Shown: positions 11,275 to 22,041 of the stretch, one piece after another | Layout: each line of letters begins with the position of its first letter | Position numbering within the stretch: position 1 is the first letter of the stretch | Assembly (NCBI GenBank): GCA_024220525.1 | Contig: JAMYWO010000360.1 | Coordinates: forward strand, 1 to 26,910 | DNA length: 26,910 nucleotides | Source: Cochliopodium minus | Lineage: Eukaryota > Discosea > Himatismenida > Cochliopodiidae | Direction: 5' to 3' | Notes under the pieces: model-generated | Databases searched by the model: none | Told to the model about the DNA's origin: nothing | The model's input: the letters and a program-made list of their open reading frames with translations, nothing else | Translations under genes and position numbers: made by a program

Positions 11275-14200
11275 ATTTCTTACATTATTATTTTAGAATT
11301 ATTATTTTTTAATTTTGTTTTATTATTTTAAAATTTTCTAAACAGTGGTTAGCTCAAGCAATGTCCGAATTAACTTCTTTCAAATCCAATTTGAGATTGC
11401 ACGGACTTCTCAACAAAGAAAAGTTTATGTCATATCTGGTGGACCTTTTCAAGAAGGAAAAATCAATGCTGAGACTTCAGGAGAACATCGCTTCAAATTT
11501 GTTGAATAGCAACAGTTCAACTGAGCTTAAAGTGGAGGAATCTCCGAGACCAGAAAAGGCAAAGTTTGACAAATCTTGCGACATTTTGAAAGCGGGAATG
11601 GAGAATTTTGTCAGCGGACATTTTACTACAACGAGAAAAGAACAGTTGATTGACGAACTTTTGGAAACTTTGATAGGATTCGAAATTATCTACCCTGTGA
11701 AGAATGAGGAATACTTGATACCTTACATGTTGGCCAAAAGCTTGGAAGATGTGAAAGAGCTCAAAAAATACATCAAAACTACCAATGTCATTTTCGAAAG
11801 ACAATACAAGTTTGGGTTTTTGTCTGTGAACATGATGCAGAGAGTTTTGGTGAGAATATTCAATGAGAATCACATGGTCGACAACAAGGGCAAGAGATGG
11901 AGAATTAACATTAACAAGAAGTACAGCGACGCAGTTTTGTTGGAGTTCAGCGAGGGCAAGGACAAGCCTGGCGTGGTTGCTTTCATCGGTGAAGGAAACA
12001 TGCTTAGCGGAGAAAAAGGCTTGTCCCTCATTCAAACACAATCTCTCCTGTCTGTGTGCATCTGTAGTAAAGGAGACGTCGATTACAACATTCACAACAT
12101 CCCCACTTCCTTGCTGAGCATCTCCATAAGTCTCTTGGAGAAGATACACTACATCATCCTTTCCGTCTCGCACAAGTGCTACCACATTTCTGAGATCACT
12201 CTTCCTTGCATGGACTCCAATTGTTACGATCGTGTCACTTACTCCAAACTTTTGAAACGTTTGAAAAAGGGAAGAACCGATGTGAGATGCAATTCCAAGC
12301 ATGACAACTTTGGAATCGAGAAGGTAGCTCCTGAACTCTTGTATTATTTTTTGATTACTTCGGATGTCAAGGTAGAGAACTTCCCTTTGAATGAAGAAGA
12401 CAGCATGAAAACCGTTTCTGTTTCCTCATCTGACTTGAAGAGGCTGGACTTCAAAAAGAACTCTGGTTCTGGATTTAGGAATTCCTTTTCTGAGTACCTC
12501 GACATTTTGAGTGACAGTGAGAATATGGACATGGGCAAAAGTATTGATGAAATAAAAGGTAAAATTTATTTTTTAAAATTATTATTTTAAAAATTCATTA
12601 AAAATTATTTCATAAAAATAAAAAAATTGAAAAAAATTTTTAATTAAAAAATCTAATAAATTCAAAAATTTAAATATTTAAAATAAAAATTATTTCATAA
12701 AATAAAAAAATTGAATCAAAAAAAATTTTAAAACTTATTAAAAATTAAATAAAAATTTAAATATTTTAAAGTAAAAATGAAATATCTTTCAAAAAAAAAA
12801 ATCACAAAAAAATTTAGAAACAAATTCTTTGGATTTGAACAAAGATGTCAAAGTTTTGACTGTATCTGATCGACTCAAAACTCAGTCTTCGCCAACCAAA
12901 AGAAACAGTACCAAAATAGTGCCACACATGGAGGAGTATCACAAATTGAGGACAAGCAGTAAAGGGGTTTACTTTGATGGGACAAGCAAATTTCCAGTTC
13001 TGTTAAAGAAAGCTTCTTTTAAAAATATGAAGTCTTATTTTAATTTCTACAGGCAAAATTTTATTTTTATTTTTTATTTAAATTTGATTTATATTTTTAT
13101 TTAAATTTTTAATTTTTTTCCAAATTTTTTTTATTAATTCTTTATTTTTATTGATTATTTTAAATTTTTTTTTTTTTTTATTTCAAATCATTATTTTTTT
13201 ATTTTTTATTTTTTATATTTGTTGATTATTTTCAAATTTTTTTAATTTTTTTAATTAATTCGTTTTCATTTTTATGATTTTAGAAACACTTATTTATTGA
13301 AACTGATTCGTAATTTACACATCGAATCACCTTTGGAAAAACAATTTCACTACTTCCCACAGATCTACGGAATTTATTTCGACCCTCTTGCACTCAACAA
13401 GATCAAAAAAATTTTTCCAGATGACCTACCTGAGCAGAGCAAACAAGTTGAGAGCGAGAAATCGTTCGAAGAAAACTATATCGTAGAAAGTCCCTCCATT
13501 GAGCCAAAGGAAAACTCTACAAACAATAGGTAAGAAAAGATTAAAAGAAAATTTTTTTGTTTGAATTATTTTCTTTCAATTCATTTTCAAATTTATTTTT
13601 CAAATTGATTTTTTTTAAAATATTTCTAAATTGAAATTTTTTTTTTAAATTTATTTTTAATTTAAATTTTTGATTTGTTTTTAAATATGATCTGAAACTT
13701 GTTTGTTTTTAATTATTTTTTTAAATATTTTTTATTGAAATTTGTTTTTTTTTAAAATATGATCTGAATTTATTTGCTTCAAGTTTATTTTTTTAACATT
13801 TTTCAAATTGAAACTTGTTTTTTTTAAATGGAAACTTTTGATATTAAATATTATCTGAATTTTATTTTGCTTTATTTTTTTTTTAAAATAATTTAAATTT
13901 ATGAATTTTTTATTATTTTTTTTTGTTGAAAAATGTATTTTTTTAATATATGATCTGAAACATATTTGCTTTTAATTTTTTACACAAATAAATTATATAA
14001 AAGGCAAGTAAGGATCAAAAAAAAGCCAGTCATTGAAGAATCCTCCACCAACACAGATTCGCCCAACAAAATCAACAAAAACAGTTGGAGAGGAGAAAAC
14101 ATGAGGTTTTTGGACAAAAAAGACAAAAAGTCTTTGATTGAGATCATCCCTTCTTTAGTGTTAGAGGACATATCCAATGGGTTGGTTCTCAGAGAAGTCC

Positions 14201-17200
14201 TCGAGAGAAATTCTTTGGGCGAGCTGATCCATTCGAACGAGAACCCTCCGCATGTGGTTGTCGCTTCTCATATCGCCAACGCTTTGTACTTTTTGCAAGA
14301 TTGTCAGATCATTTTGACTGGTCTCACATCTCACTCTGTAATATTATTTCCTACTGTAGAAAATATAAAAAATGGTAAACTAATTTTTTATTTTTATTGA
14401 TTTTATTTATTTTTTTAATTCAATTTTTTTAATTATTTTTTTGTGTTTTATTTGTATTTTGTTATTTTTTTATTTTTTATTATTTTTTCATTCTATTATT
14501 TTATTTTCTAAATTTTAATTCTTTGTTCAATTATTCATATTTATTTTAAAAATTATTTTATTTTATTTTTTTATTCTCCAGGACATTTTGTAAAAATATG
14601 TGATATAAATAACGGTGAATGTGCTTCTTTTCTGAAAAGAAAAGTTTGGAACAGAAACACTTCATCTGTAACTCCCAACATCAAAACCCATTTCATAGAC
14701 AGCAGAAACTCACCCTTTTCCACCAACGCCGAGTCCACTTCGTTTTTCATGCAATCAAGTGAATCGAATAGAGGGTAAATTAATATTTTTTTTTTAATTT
14801 AATTTTGTTTTTGTTAATTTTTTTATCAAGGTTTTTAAATTGTTTTAGTTATTTATTATTTATTTATTTTAAATTTTGATTTTGATTTTTATTCACTTTT
14901 AAATATTTTAATCATTTTTTGGATTTTAATCATTTTTTGCTGAATTTTTTGTTTTTATTTTTAAAAAAATTTTTTTACTTGAATTAATTTTTTAAATTAG
15001 GAACAATAATTTGACTTCTTCAGTTCCATCATTAAAATTTGTTGAAAACAAAGTCTTTACATCTCATCAAATACATTGGGAGTGGATGGCACCCGAGTTA
15101 TTGAGGGAGGATCCCTTCGACAACAAAGTGGATGTATATAGTTTCGGGGTCATTATGTATGAGTTGAAGACGAAAGAGATTCCTTTCAAAACCAATTTAC
15201 ATCATTACGTTCAATTTTCTAATGAAGATTTGGATGATGGTAAAATGAATTAAAAATTTTTTAATTTTTAAATAAAAAAAAATCAAAATTAAAATATCAT
15301 TATTTCAAAAAAAATAAAAAAAATCAAAATTAAAATATCATTATTTCAAAAAATAAAAATTAAATTCAAAAAAATTGATTCAAATAATAAAATGATAATT
15401 ACTTTTCAAAATATAAAAAATATGTTATTGAAAATTAATTTAAACTAAATCATTTTTTTAGGGGAGAAAAAAATATATTTTGTAAAAAATGTTGGTAATG
15501 GTAAAGTGAGTCTCAACCTCAAAACTGACATTTACACTGCGAATGAAACGGATAAACAGTTTCTCTACCTTATGCAGAAATGTCTCAAATTTCAAGCAAA
15601 ACAAAGACCTTCCTTTTCTATGATCACCCAAACGTTTAATCGTATGATAGGTAGAAAAGAAAAACCAAATATTATTTTATTTTTGTTTTATTTTATTTTT
15701 ATTTTTTATTTTTATTTTTATTTTTGTTAATTGTATTATTTTGTTAAATTTTTTTAATTATTTTGTGAATTTTATTTTTTATTTTTTTTATTTTTTGTTT
15801 ATTTTCTTTTTTAATCTATATTAATCAATTTCTTTTTCATTTTATTTTTAATTTGTTGTTCTTTATTAATTTTATTAATTTTATTAATTTTAATTTTTTA
15901 TTTTTTTATTTTTTATCATTTTAAAAAGGAAAAACAAGTGTAGAAGTATCAAAATTAAAAGCATTACAATCATCTTTCAAATCAGGGTTGAGATACCTCT
16001 CCAACAACAAACTAGGATCCATCCAAAACTTTGATTTGAAGTGTGAGAAGATTTTGTCATATGGAGACGTTTCCAAGTTCCACTCTTTCATTTTCACTGG
16101 TTCTCATTTCGTTTTGGCAGAAGAGGAGAAGCTTTATTTTTATTCTCTACAAGTAAAAAAAAAAAATTTTTAAATAATTAAAATTGAGAAATATGATAAA
16201 CAAAAATCATAAAAATGAACTAAAAAAATTATCAACATTTAAAATGAAAAAAATTCTTTAATATTTTAAATATAAATTAATAAATAAATTTATTTAATAA
16301 TTTACAAAAAAATAAAACAAAAATAAATATAATTACTTTATATAAAAAATTAAAAGAAATTTCAAAAATTAAAATCATTCCAATGTTCAAAATGAAAATT
16401 ACTGACAAAAAAATATGAATTTGAAAGAAATTAAAATATTAAAATATTTTCTTTAAAAAAATTGAAAATATTTGAAAAATTTTGAAAAATTAGAAAAATA
16501 AAAATATTTTAAAAAATAATTAAAAATTTTTTTAAAAAGGATGAAACAGGACAAAAGACGATGGAAATAAAGTGCAACACAGGAGACAAGGGAAACTGCA
16601 CGATCATCCAAGACAGAAAGAAAAAAGCGATCTGGGTGGCCTCCCAAGGCGAGCTCGTTTTGCTCACCAACAAGAAGCTGAAGTGGAAGAAGGATCTCAC
16701 CATCAAACAAAAGACGCAGGGTTCCGTCATGAAAACAGACAGGAGTGCTCTTGATGTCGCTTATGTTTATCAGATGAAGAGTGAGCCTTATGAACTTATT
16801 TTCACCAATAAGAAGGGTCAGTTGTTTGCTTTTGATCCTACAAAACTGAGTGGAAATTTGTTTAGTAAGAAATATTTTTAGAAATTGTTTAATTTTTTTT
16901 ATTTTTTGGTTTATTTTCTCATTAATTTTTAAATATTATTTTTGTTCTCTTTTATTTTTCAATGTCATTCTTTTTTGTATTTATTTTTGTTTTGTTTTGT
17001 TTGTTTTTCTTTTTTTTTTTAATATTTTAATATTTTATTTTTTGTATATCTTTATTTTTGTTCTTGTTTTTTCATTCATTCTTTTTCAATTTTTTTAATT
17101 TATTTAGTTTATTCTCATTTATTTTTAAATTTTAAGTTCTAATATTTAAATATTATTTTTGTTTTCATTTTTCTTTTTTGATATATTTTTAAATATTGTT

Positions 17201-20200
17201 TAGTTTAGTTTAGTTTTGTTTTTTTTTTATTTTTAATGAAAAATTTTATTAATATAATTTTAATTTAATTTTAGGAAAAAAACCTTCTAAAAAGTTGAAT
17301 ATGGGAAGAAAAGTAGTCAAAGTGAATGCTCTTTGTAGTTCTCTTCACGCTGAACAAAAATTCGAAAGGTAAACTGATGAAAAAAAAAAACAAATTGTTT
17401 AAAATATAAATATGAATGTAAATAATAACATTTTTACTTTTAAAAATTTAAAATATTTTTGATTAGAACAATTTAATTTAAAAAAAAAATAACCTAAATT
17501 AATTTATTTTTATTTAAAAAAAAAAACAAATTTTATTATTAACTATAAAAAACAAATATAAATTTATTTTTTAAAAAAAAAAATTTATTTAAAAAAAAAA
17601 CTAACTTTATTTTTTAATTTTTTTTTTAAAAAAAAGACTTTATGTTCCACAAGGAACTCAGATCTTTTGTTATGACTTGCCCCTCAACAGAAAATCGAAG
17701 AAAGCAACCAAACAAACTTTTTTCGAGACGGAGCACTCCTCTCCCATCAACCACCTCCTCTGCTTCGAGTACCAGGGCAAGTGGTCTTTGTGGAGCTGTT
17801 CTAACAAAGAGATCATTGTTTGGGTCATTGAGAACGACTCTTCTAATGCTGTCAGGCGCAATGTCATTGGTCTTATTGGTGTTAGTAACATTGTTTACAC
17901 GAAAGGTAAAAAAAAATAATTTTAAAAGAAAAAATTAATGGAAAATTGAAATAACAAAGAAAAATAATTTTAAATTTTTTCGAAATAAAAAGCTTTTTCA
18001 ACTTCGAAATTAACAAAATCTTGAAGTTTTTTAATTGATACAAAAAATAGAAAATATTTCTTTCATCAATCAATTTCAACAAAAACACATTAAATTTAAT
18101 AAAAATAATATTGCGATCCAAGTTATTAAATAAAAAAAAAAATATTAAAATATTAAAAAACTAAAAATATTAAATAAAAATAAAAATAAAAATTGTATTT
18201 TAGTTAAGATTACAATATTATCATTTAAATAAAAATGGCAATCTAAATTATTAAAAAAAAATTAAAATATTAAAAAAATAGCAATCTTAAATTAAAGAAA
18301 TTTAAAATATTAAATAAAATAGTTCAAAATTTATATTTATTTATCCAATTAATCAATTATTTTTTGTTTTTTATTTTTGAAAATAGGAAACAACGATCAA
18401 ATCTTCGTCTGGACAACACGAAAATCGAGTTCTTCGCCACTTTTCTCGGACATTCTGGTTTGGGACGCAATAGCAGTGCTGGAACAAAACGCCAAGGAAC
18501 CTGTTCACAAGGATACTCTCATCATCAAGAATGTTGCTTCTTCTTTCGACCATGACTCCCTTTTCACTTGTGACGAAAACAATATTTATAAATGGACCGC
18601 CAAGAACTTGAAGGTTTTATTTTTTCAAAAAAAAAAAACATTCATTTAAAAAAACTTATTTTTATTTGTTATTTTTTATTTTTTATTTTTTATTTTTTAT
18701 TTTTTATTTTTTATTTTTTATTTTTTATTTTTTATTTTTTATTTTTATTATTTTATTAAAGTCGCCTTCAAAATCTCCAAAACTGCTCAACCAAATACCC
18801 CCAAACCAACAAACAAACATAAACCCAACCAATACTAACAACAATGAAACCAACAACCCTCCTATCATCGTAAACGCAATCACTAAAAATGATTTAATCT
18901 CATACAACATTCAGCCTCTCATCCCCTTTGATCCCAAAGATCAAAAAATTACCCCTAGGTAAAAATAAAAATAAATAAATTAATAAAATGGGATAAAATA
19001 AATAAAAAAAAATAAATATGAATAAATAAATAAATAAAATAAATAAAATGAAAATAAAGATAAAAATAAAATAAATAAAATAAAATAAAAATAAAATAAA
19101 TAAATTAATAAAAAATTAGAAAAAATAAAATCATAATTTACAAAAACAACTATAAATCAAAAAATAGAAAATAAAAATAGAAATAATATTCAAACATTTG
19201 ATTTAATAAAAAAAAATAATAAAAATAACAAAAAAATCATGAAAATGAAAATGAATTTAATTTTTTTGAAATAGGACTGCACACATCAGGCAACATTCAC
19301 ATCCAGTCAACAACTCTCCTTCTTCTCCTCTCATCGTGAACATCAAGGCAAACTCCAACAGTCTCTCTCCCCTCAATGAATTTGGTTTGGACAGTGACAT
19401 TGAAAGTAGTGGTGAACAAAATGATTTCATCAAAAAAGTAAAAAAAAAAATTTTTTTCGATTTTATTTTTTGCAAATAAAATAAATTATTTATTTAATAT
19501 TTAACATTTTTATTTTTTAAATATTTTATTTATTTTTTTTAAAATAAATAAACTTTTATTGAAGGTTTCTCACTTAAGAGTACAAAGCGAAAGCAATTTG
19601 GAAGGTAAAAATATGAATAATAATAATCTAAAAAAAAAATTTTTAAATTAAACTATTTTTTATTAAAATATTAATTTCTCAAATAAACTATTTTTTTTTT
19701 TTTTTTTCACAGATACTTTCACGAACATGCCCTTAAATTCGATCAAGAGCAGATCCAACGAATTAATCATGAAAAACAAAGAGAACGTGAACATCACTTC
19801 CAAATCTGTATCACCAGGCCACATCGAAGGAAAGAGGAACAACCTCGAAAACCTCAGAAAAGAACCTTCTTTTGACGATCTTTCGCGCTCCCAGCAAGGA
19901 ATCTTGACCAAACTCAACATTTTGAACAACACCTTCCTTAATGTTGATCATCCATCTTCCTCTGATCAAAAAAATCATTTAATTACGATTAAAGAAAACG
20001 AAGATGGAAACGAAAACGAAAATGAAATCAACAAGAAAAACAAGAGGATCGTTTTTAACAAGAGTTTTATTGATGATGATGATTTCCAGCCTCCTGTGAG
20101 TACTAATATCAACAATAGTACTTCTTTGAGTTTTTTGAACGTGAATATTGGCAATAACGAAAACAATGTTAATGATGATAGAGATAAGGGTGGAGAACAT

Positions 20201-20281
20201 TTGGGTTCTCCTGTTCTTATTGTAAAAGATAATGGAGAAACAGAAACAACAAGTGGATCTCCTTCATCCCAGAAAAAATGA
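8448..20281 (+). CDS. LRRK-like ROCO protein: ankyrin-LRR-Roc-COR-pseudokinase-propeller
   Basis: Twenty-two exons join in frame to about 2,266 residues: 8448-8588, 8734-8859, 9036-9131, 9216-10140, 10323-10802, 10917-11155, 11346-12558, 12818-13052, 13284-13529, 14004-14374, 14582-14774, 15001-15239, 15462-15650, 15929-16152, 16540-16864, 17275-17368, 17637-17905, 18387-18613, 18762-18958, 19275-19437, 19565-19604, 19713-20281. Domain order matches metazoan LRRK proteins: ankyrin (about 20-155), short LRR (286-350), Roc GTPase (373-600), COR (615-1010), kinase fold (1075-1564), beta-propeller (1565-1944), disordered Ser/Asn-rich tail. ROCO proteins are signalling GTPases that dimerise through COR and usually drive an attached kinase. 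Here the kinase motifs are degraded (separate entry). One intron (13053-13283) appears to use a GC donor. The start is the first in-frame ATG after a stop; an upstream exon is possible. The exon 2/3 junction leaves one ankyrin repeat about two residues short, so that splice site is uncertain. Confidence 0.82.
9969..12558 (+). other. Roc-COR tandem of the ROCO protein
   Basis: The Roc domain opens with a P-loop GEPKGGKTSLL (GX4GKT) at about residue 380 and a FRTFDFEQ strand in place of the usual DxxG switch. Its second half is in exon 5 (FVLLFKLTTSRDFSKLTYWW, then MLIVANISQS). I see no clear [NT]KxD guanine-specificity motif: the strand that should carry it reads VANIS. COR follows in exons 6-7: LLEATNFLNERG, VILNRQWLAQAM and GFEIIYPVKNEEYLIPYML are typical COR-A landmarks. 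Loss of the G3 and G4 motifs suggests altered nucleotide binding or hydrolysis. Confidence 0.75.
13685..13965 (+). repeat. Degenerate tandem repeat in intron 9 of the ROCO gene
   Basis: The word ATGATCTGAA (once ATTATCTGAA) occurs at 13687, 13759, 13850 and 13950, each followed by T-rich sequence containing TTTGCTT or TTTG and separated by T-tracts with ATTGAAA. Unit lengths are about 72, 91 and 100 bases. The copies are imperfect and explain the unusual length (474 bases) of this intron. Confidence 0.6.
15281..15353 (+). repeat. Two-copy direct repeat in a ROCO intron
   Basis: A stretch beginning AATCAAAATTAAAATATCAT occurs at 15281 and again at 15322 (41-base period), almost identical over about 31 bases. 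It lies in the A-rich intron between exons 12 and 13 and looks like local tandem duplication. Confidence 0.7.
15929..18613 (+). other. Beta-propeller (WD40-like) region of the ROCO protein
   Basis: Exons 14-18 encode repeated short beta strands ending in hydrophobic-aromatic pairs: KLYFYSL, GELVLLTNKKLKWKK, GQLFAFDP, GTQIFCYDLP, EIIVWVIEND, QIFVWTTRK and NIYKWTAKNLK. About six or seven blades fit, in the same C-terminal position as the WD40 domain of LRRK2. Canonical GH/WD dipeptides are mostly absent, so domain tools may miss it. Confidence 0.6.
18664..18750 (+). repeat. (ATTTTTT)n heptamer repeat in a ROCO intron
   Basis: A near-perfect ATTTTTT heptamer is repeated about a dozen times just before the acceptor of exon 19 (AG at 18760-18761). 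It may act as an extended pyrimidine tract and is probably length-polymorphic. Confidence 0.85.
18762..20281 (+). other. Low-complexity C-terminal tail of the ROCO protein
   Basis: Exons 19-22 encode about 320 residues rich in Asn, Ser, Pro, Asp and Glu with no recognisable fold. Several SP/TP and SxxE-type sites (SPSKSPKL, SPGHIEG, SFDDLSRSQQ, GSPSSQKK) make it a plausible phosphorylation-regulated tail. Human LRRK2 ends shortly after its WD40 domain, so this tail is an addition. Confidence 0.7.
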
Positions 20282-20402
20282 TTTATTTTCAATTAAAAAA
20301 AAAGTATTTGTTTTAATTTTTTGTTTTTTATTTTATCTTTTCAAAAAATTCTTTGTTTCTCAAAAAAGTTATATTTAAAAAAAAAAACTTTTAAATAACA
20401 TT

Positions 20403-21236
20403 TCAATAAAAATCGTCTAACAATGAGGATCCATCCCCTGAATTTTTTTTGGAAAAGTGATGGTGATTATCATCTTTCTAATTTTAAATTAAATCAAAAA
20501 AATTTAGATTTAAAAAAATTAAAAATAAAATTTTTCTTTACTCTTTGAAGGGTTCCAGTTGAAGTTAAGTAATGTTTGTTGCTTGGTGTGTTTGTCACTT
20601 CAAAGTCGTGTGTATAATAACCTAACACATTGGCCTCCTTATGCTCTGTTTTTAGCCATTTTTTGATTCCTTTATCGTCTTTAGGGAAGATCACTTTAAA
20701 AAAATATTATTAAAAAGTAAAATAAAAAATCAAAATAAAAAATAAAAAAAAAGTTTAAAATAAAATTCGTTTTACCTTTATGAATATCATTATTTTTTTT
20801 GAGTACTTCTTTGAATCTTGAAACAGTGTCATAAGTTGGTGAAACGATACTCATCCAAGAGTACTTGTTCTCATTCAACACGTCAAAAAACTGTTGTAAA
20901 TTTTTCTTCGTTGTTTGTTTTCTTTCTTCAACATCATATTGGTAATCAAATCTAAAATTAAAAATTAAAATGGATTTAAGAATATAATATTTTATAATTA
21001 TTTTTTTTGATTTTTAATACTGTATTATTTCTTTAGAATTGATTATATTACAATTCAATAGGAACAAATATATAGACCCTATCGAATTCTGGATCAGATA
21101 TCTGAATTGCTGCTTGAAAAATAATTTTATTCTCTTCCAATTTTGTTTCTGATAAAAATGCCAAAACTCCAGTATGTTGGATTTTCAATTCATCAACTGA
21201 TTCTGTAATTAATGGAGGTTGTTCAATATTTTTCAT
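20403..21236 (-). CDS. Unrecognised 195-residue protein
   Basis: Four exons (21236-21052, 20951-20776, 20693-20542, 20477-20403) join in frame to 195 residues. The N-terminal 110 residues look globular with alternating beta-type strands (ILLVFLPIEL-like hydrophobic spacing, IIFQAAIQISDPEFDRVYIF). The middle has FFDVLNENKYSWMSIV and FKEVLKKNNDIHK, then WLKTEHKEANVLGYYTHDFE. The C-terminus is polar and His/Ser/Asp-rich, ending LLDDFY. There is no signal peptide or membrane span, so it is probably cytosolic or nuclear. I do not recognise the family. Its 3' end is 121 bases from the convergent 3' end of the ROCO gene. The last exon is supported only by phase, a TTAG acceptor and an open 24-codon frame. 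Confidence 0.6.
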
Positions 21237-21260
21237 TTTTTTTTTTTTTTTTTTTTTTTT

Positions 21261-21830
21261 GAAACAAGAGGAGATTTTGAATCCAAAAATACCTTCACTC
21301 CATAATAGTTCATTGATGAAACAAAACTTTCGGAAATTAATTTTACATGGGAGGAAGTATTTAGATAAATCTGAATTTTTACTTTATAATATCTACATCA
21401 AGAAGGAGGATCACAATTTCTTTTAGATTTCATTGCTTCTCTTGACAAATTCTCAAAAAAAGAAAAAAAATGATCAAAGGATATTTGAAAAATATAATTG
21501 TGGGGAATTAGAATTTGATTGTGAATCGAGTTTGCATCATCTCAGCTCTATTTTCAAACGTCACAGAAAATACCAAACAAAAATGAAAAATTTTAGCCGA
21601 AAATATTAAAAAATTATAAAATTAAACCTGTAAAAAATTAACTATATTTATAGGCAAGAAAGTTCCGAAATATTTGCTGACTTAATCACAATGACCACAT
21701 TTTTACATGAAAAGGGTTCTTTCACTACAAAAATAGCCATCCATCATTTCCATTTATTTTTAATGAAAGAGGAAGTAGAAATTTCTTCAAAATTTTTCTA
21801 TTCTTTAGATTTTTATTCTGTGTTATTCAT
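21261..21830 (+). pseudogene. Broken gene fragment, possibly formin GBD/FH3-like
   Basis: This stretch has coding-like composition but no continuous frame. From 21261 one frame reads through LNPKIPSLHNSS and NFRKLILHGRKYLDKSEFLL until a stop near 21426. Another frame contains HQEGGSQFLLDFIASLDKFS (about 21396-21455), and a third has IFEKYNCGELEFDCESSLHH and LSSIFKRHRKYQ (about 21480-21600). After a possible short intron ending at 21653 comes IFADLITMTTFLHEKGSFTT. The EGG-LLDFI then E-CxxxLHxLxxIF order recalls the armadillo GBD/FH3 region of diaphanous-type formins. No GT-AG combination I found joins the first two frames. It has no room for a 5' end, because the start codon of the minus-strand gene is only 25 bases away. 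It could also be a badly misread short gene. Confidence 0.4.
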
Positions 21831-22041
21831 TTTTAAATTTTATATTTTACTTTATATTTTTTTTTATATTTTCAAAATTAAATTTAATTAAATTAAATTC
21901 AAAAAAATTTTAAAAAAAGAAATAATAACTTTTGAAATAAATATTTAAAGTTATTGCAATAAAATTTAAAATAAATAAATATTTAATTTTTTTCTTATTA
22001 ATAAACTTTTTTTAAAAAAAAATATCTCTTCTCCTTCAACT
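21831..22041. other. AT-rich spacer at the 3' end of the MFS gene
   Basis: This is nearly pure A/T with alternating T-rich and A-rich blocks and no open frame of note. It should hold the 3' end of the MFS transcript. Nothing else is visible. Confidence 0.5.

Larger units (their letters stand above)
12818..15650 (+). other. Predicted pseudokinase domain of the ROCO protein
   Basis: The kinase fold is spread over exons 8-13. The beta-3 strand is recognisable (FPVLLKKASF, lysine present), then helix C (LLKLIRNL) and beta-4 (YFPQIYGIYFDP). The C-lobe has LREVLERNSLGELI, IANALYFLQDC, then the catalytic loop, and later WEWMAPELLR, VDVYSFGVIMYELKT and KCLKFQAKQRPSF. The catalytic loop reads IILTGLTSHSVIL where active kinases have I-x-HRDLKxxNIL, so the HRD aspartate is Gly and the loop asparagine is Ser. 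The DFG site reads KICDIN, keeping Asp but losing Phe-Gly. No glycine-rich loop is evident. Two Ser/Asn/Lys-rich insertions follow beta-4 (about 13430-14100) and the DIN motif (about 14600-15030). I infer little or no phosphotransfer. Confidence 0.75.

Noticed and set aside
11517-12302. 261-residue minus-strand open frame opposite the COR exon
   Set aside because: It lies exactly antisense to a well-supported coding exon, has no domain, and reads as the reverse image of the plus-strand codons.
18113-18300. Three GCAATCtAAattATTAAA-like copies in a ROCO intron as a possible element
   Set aside because: The copies are short, degenerate and embedded in A-rich slippage sequence, so chance or local duplication explains them.
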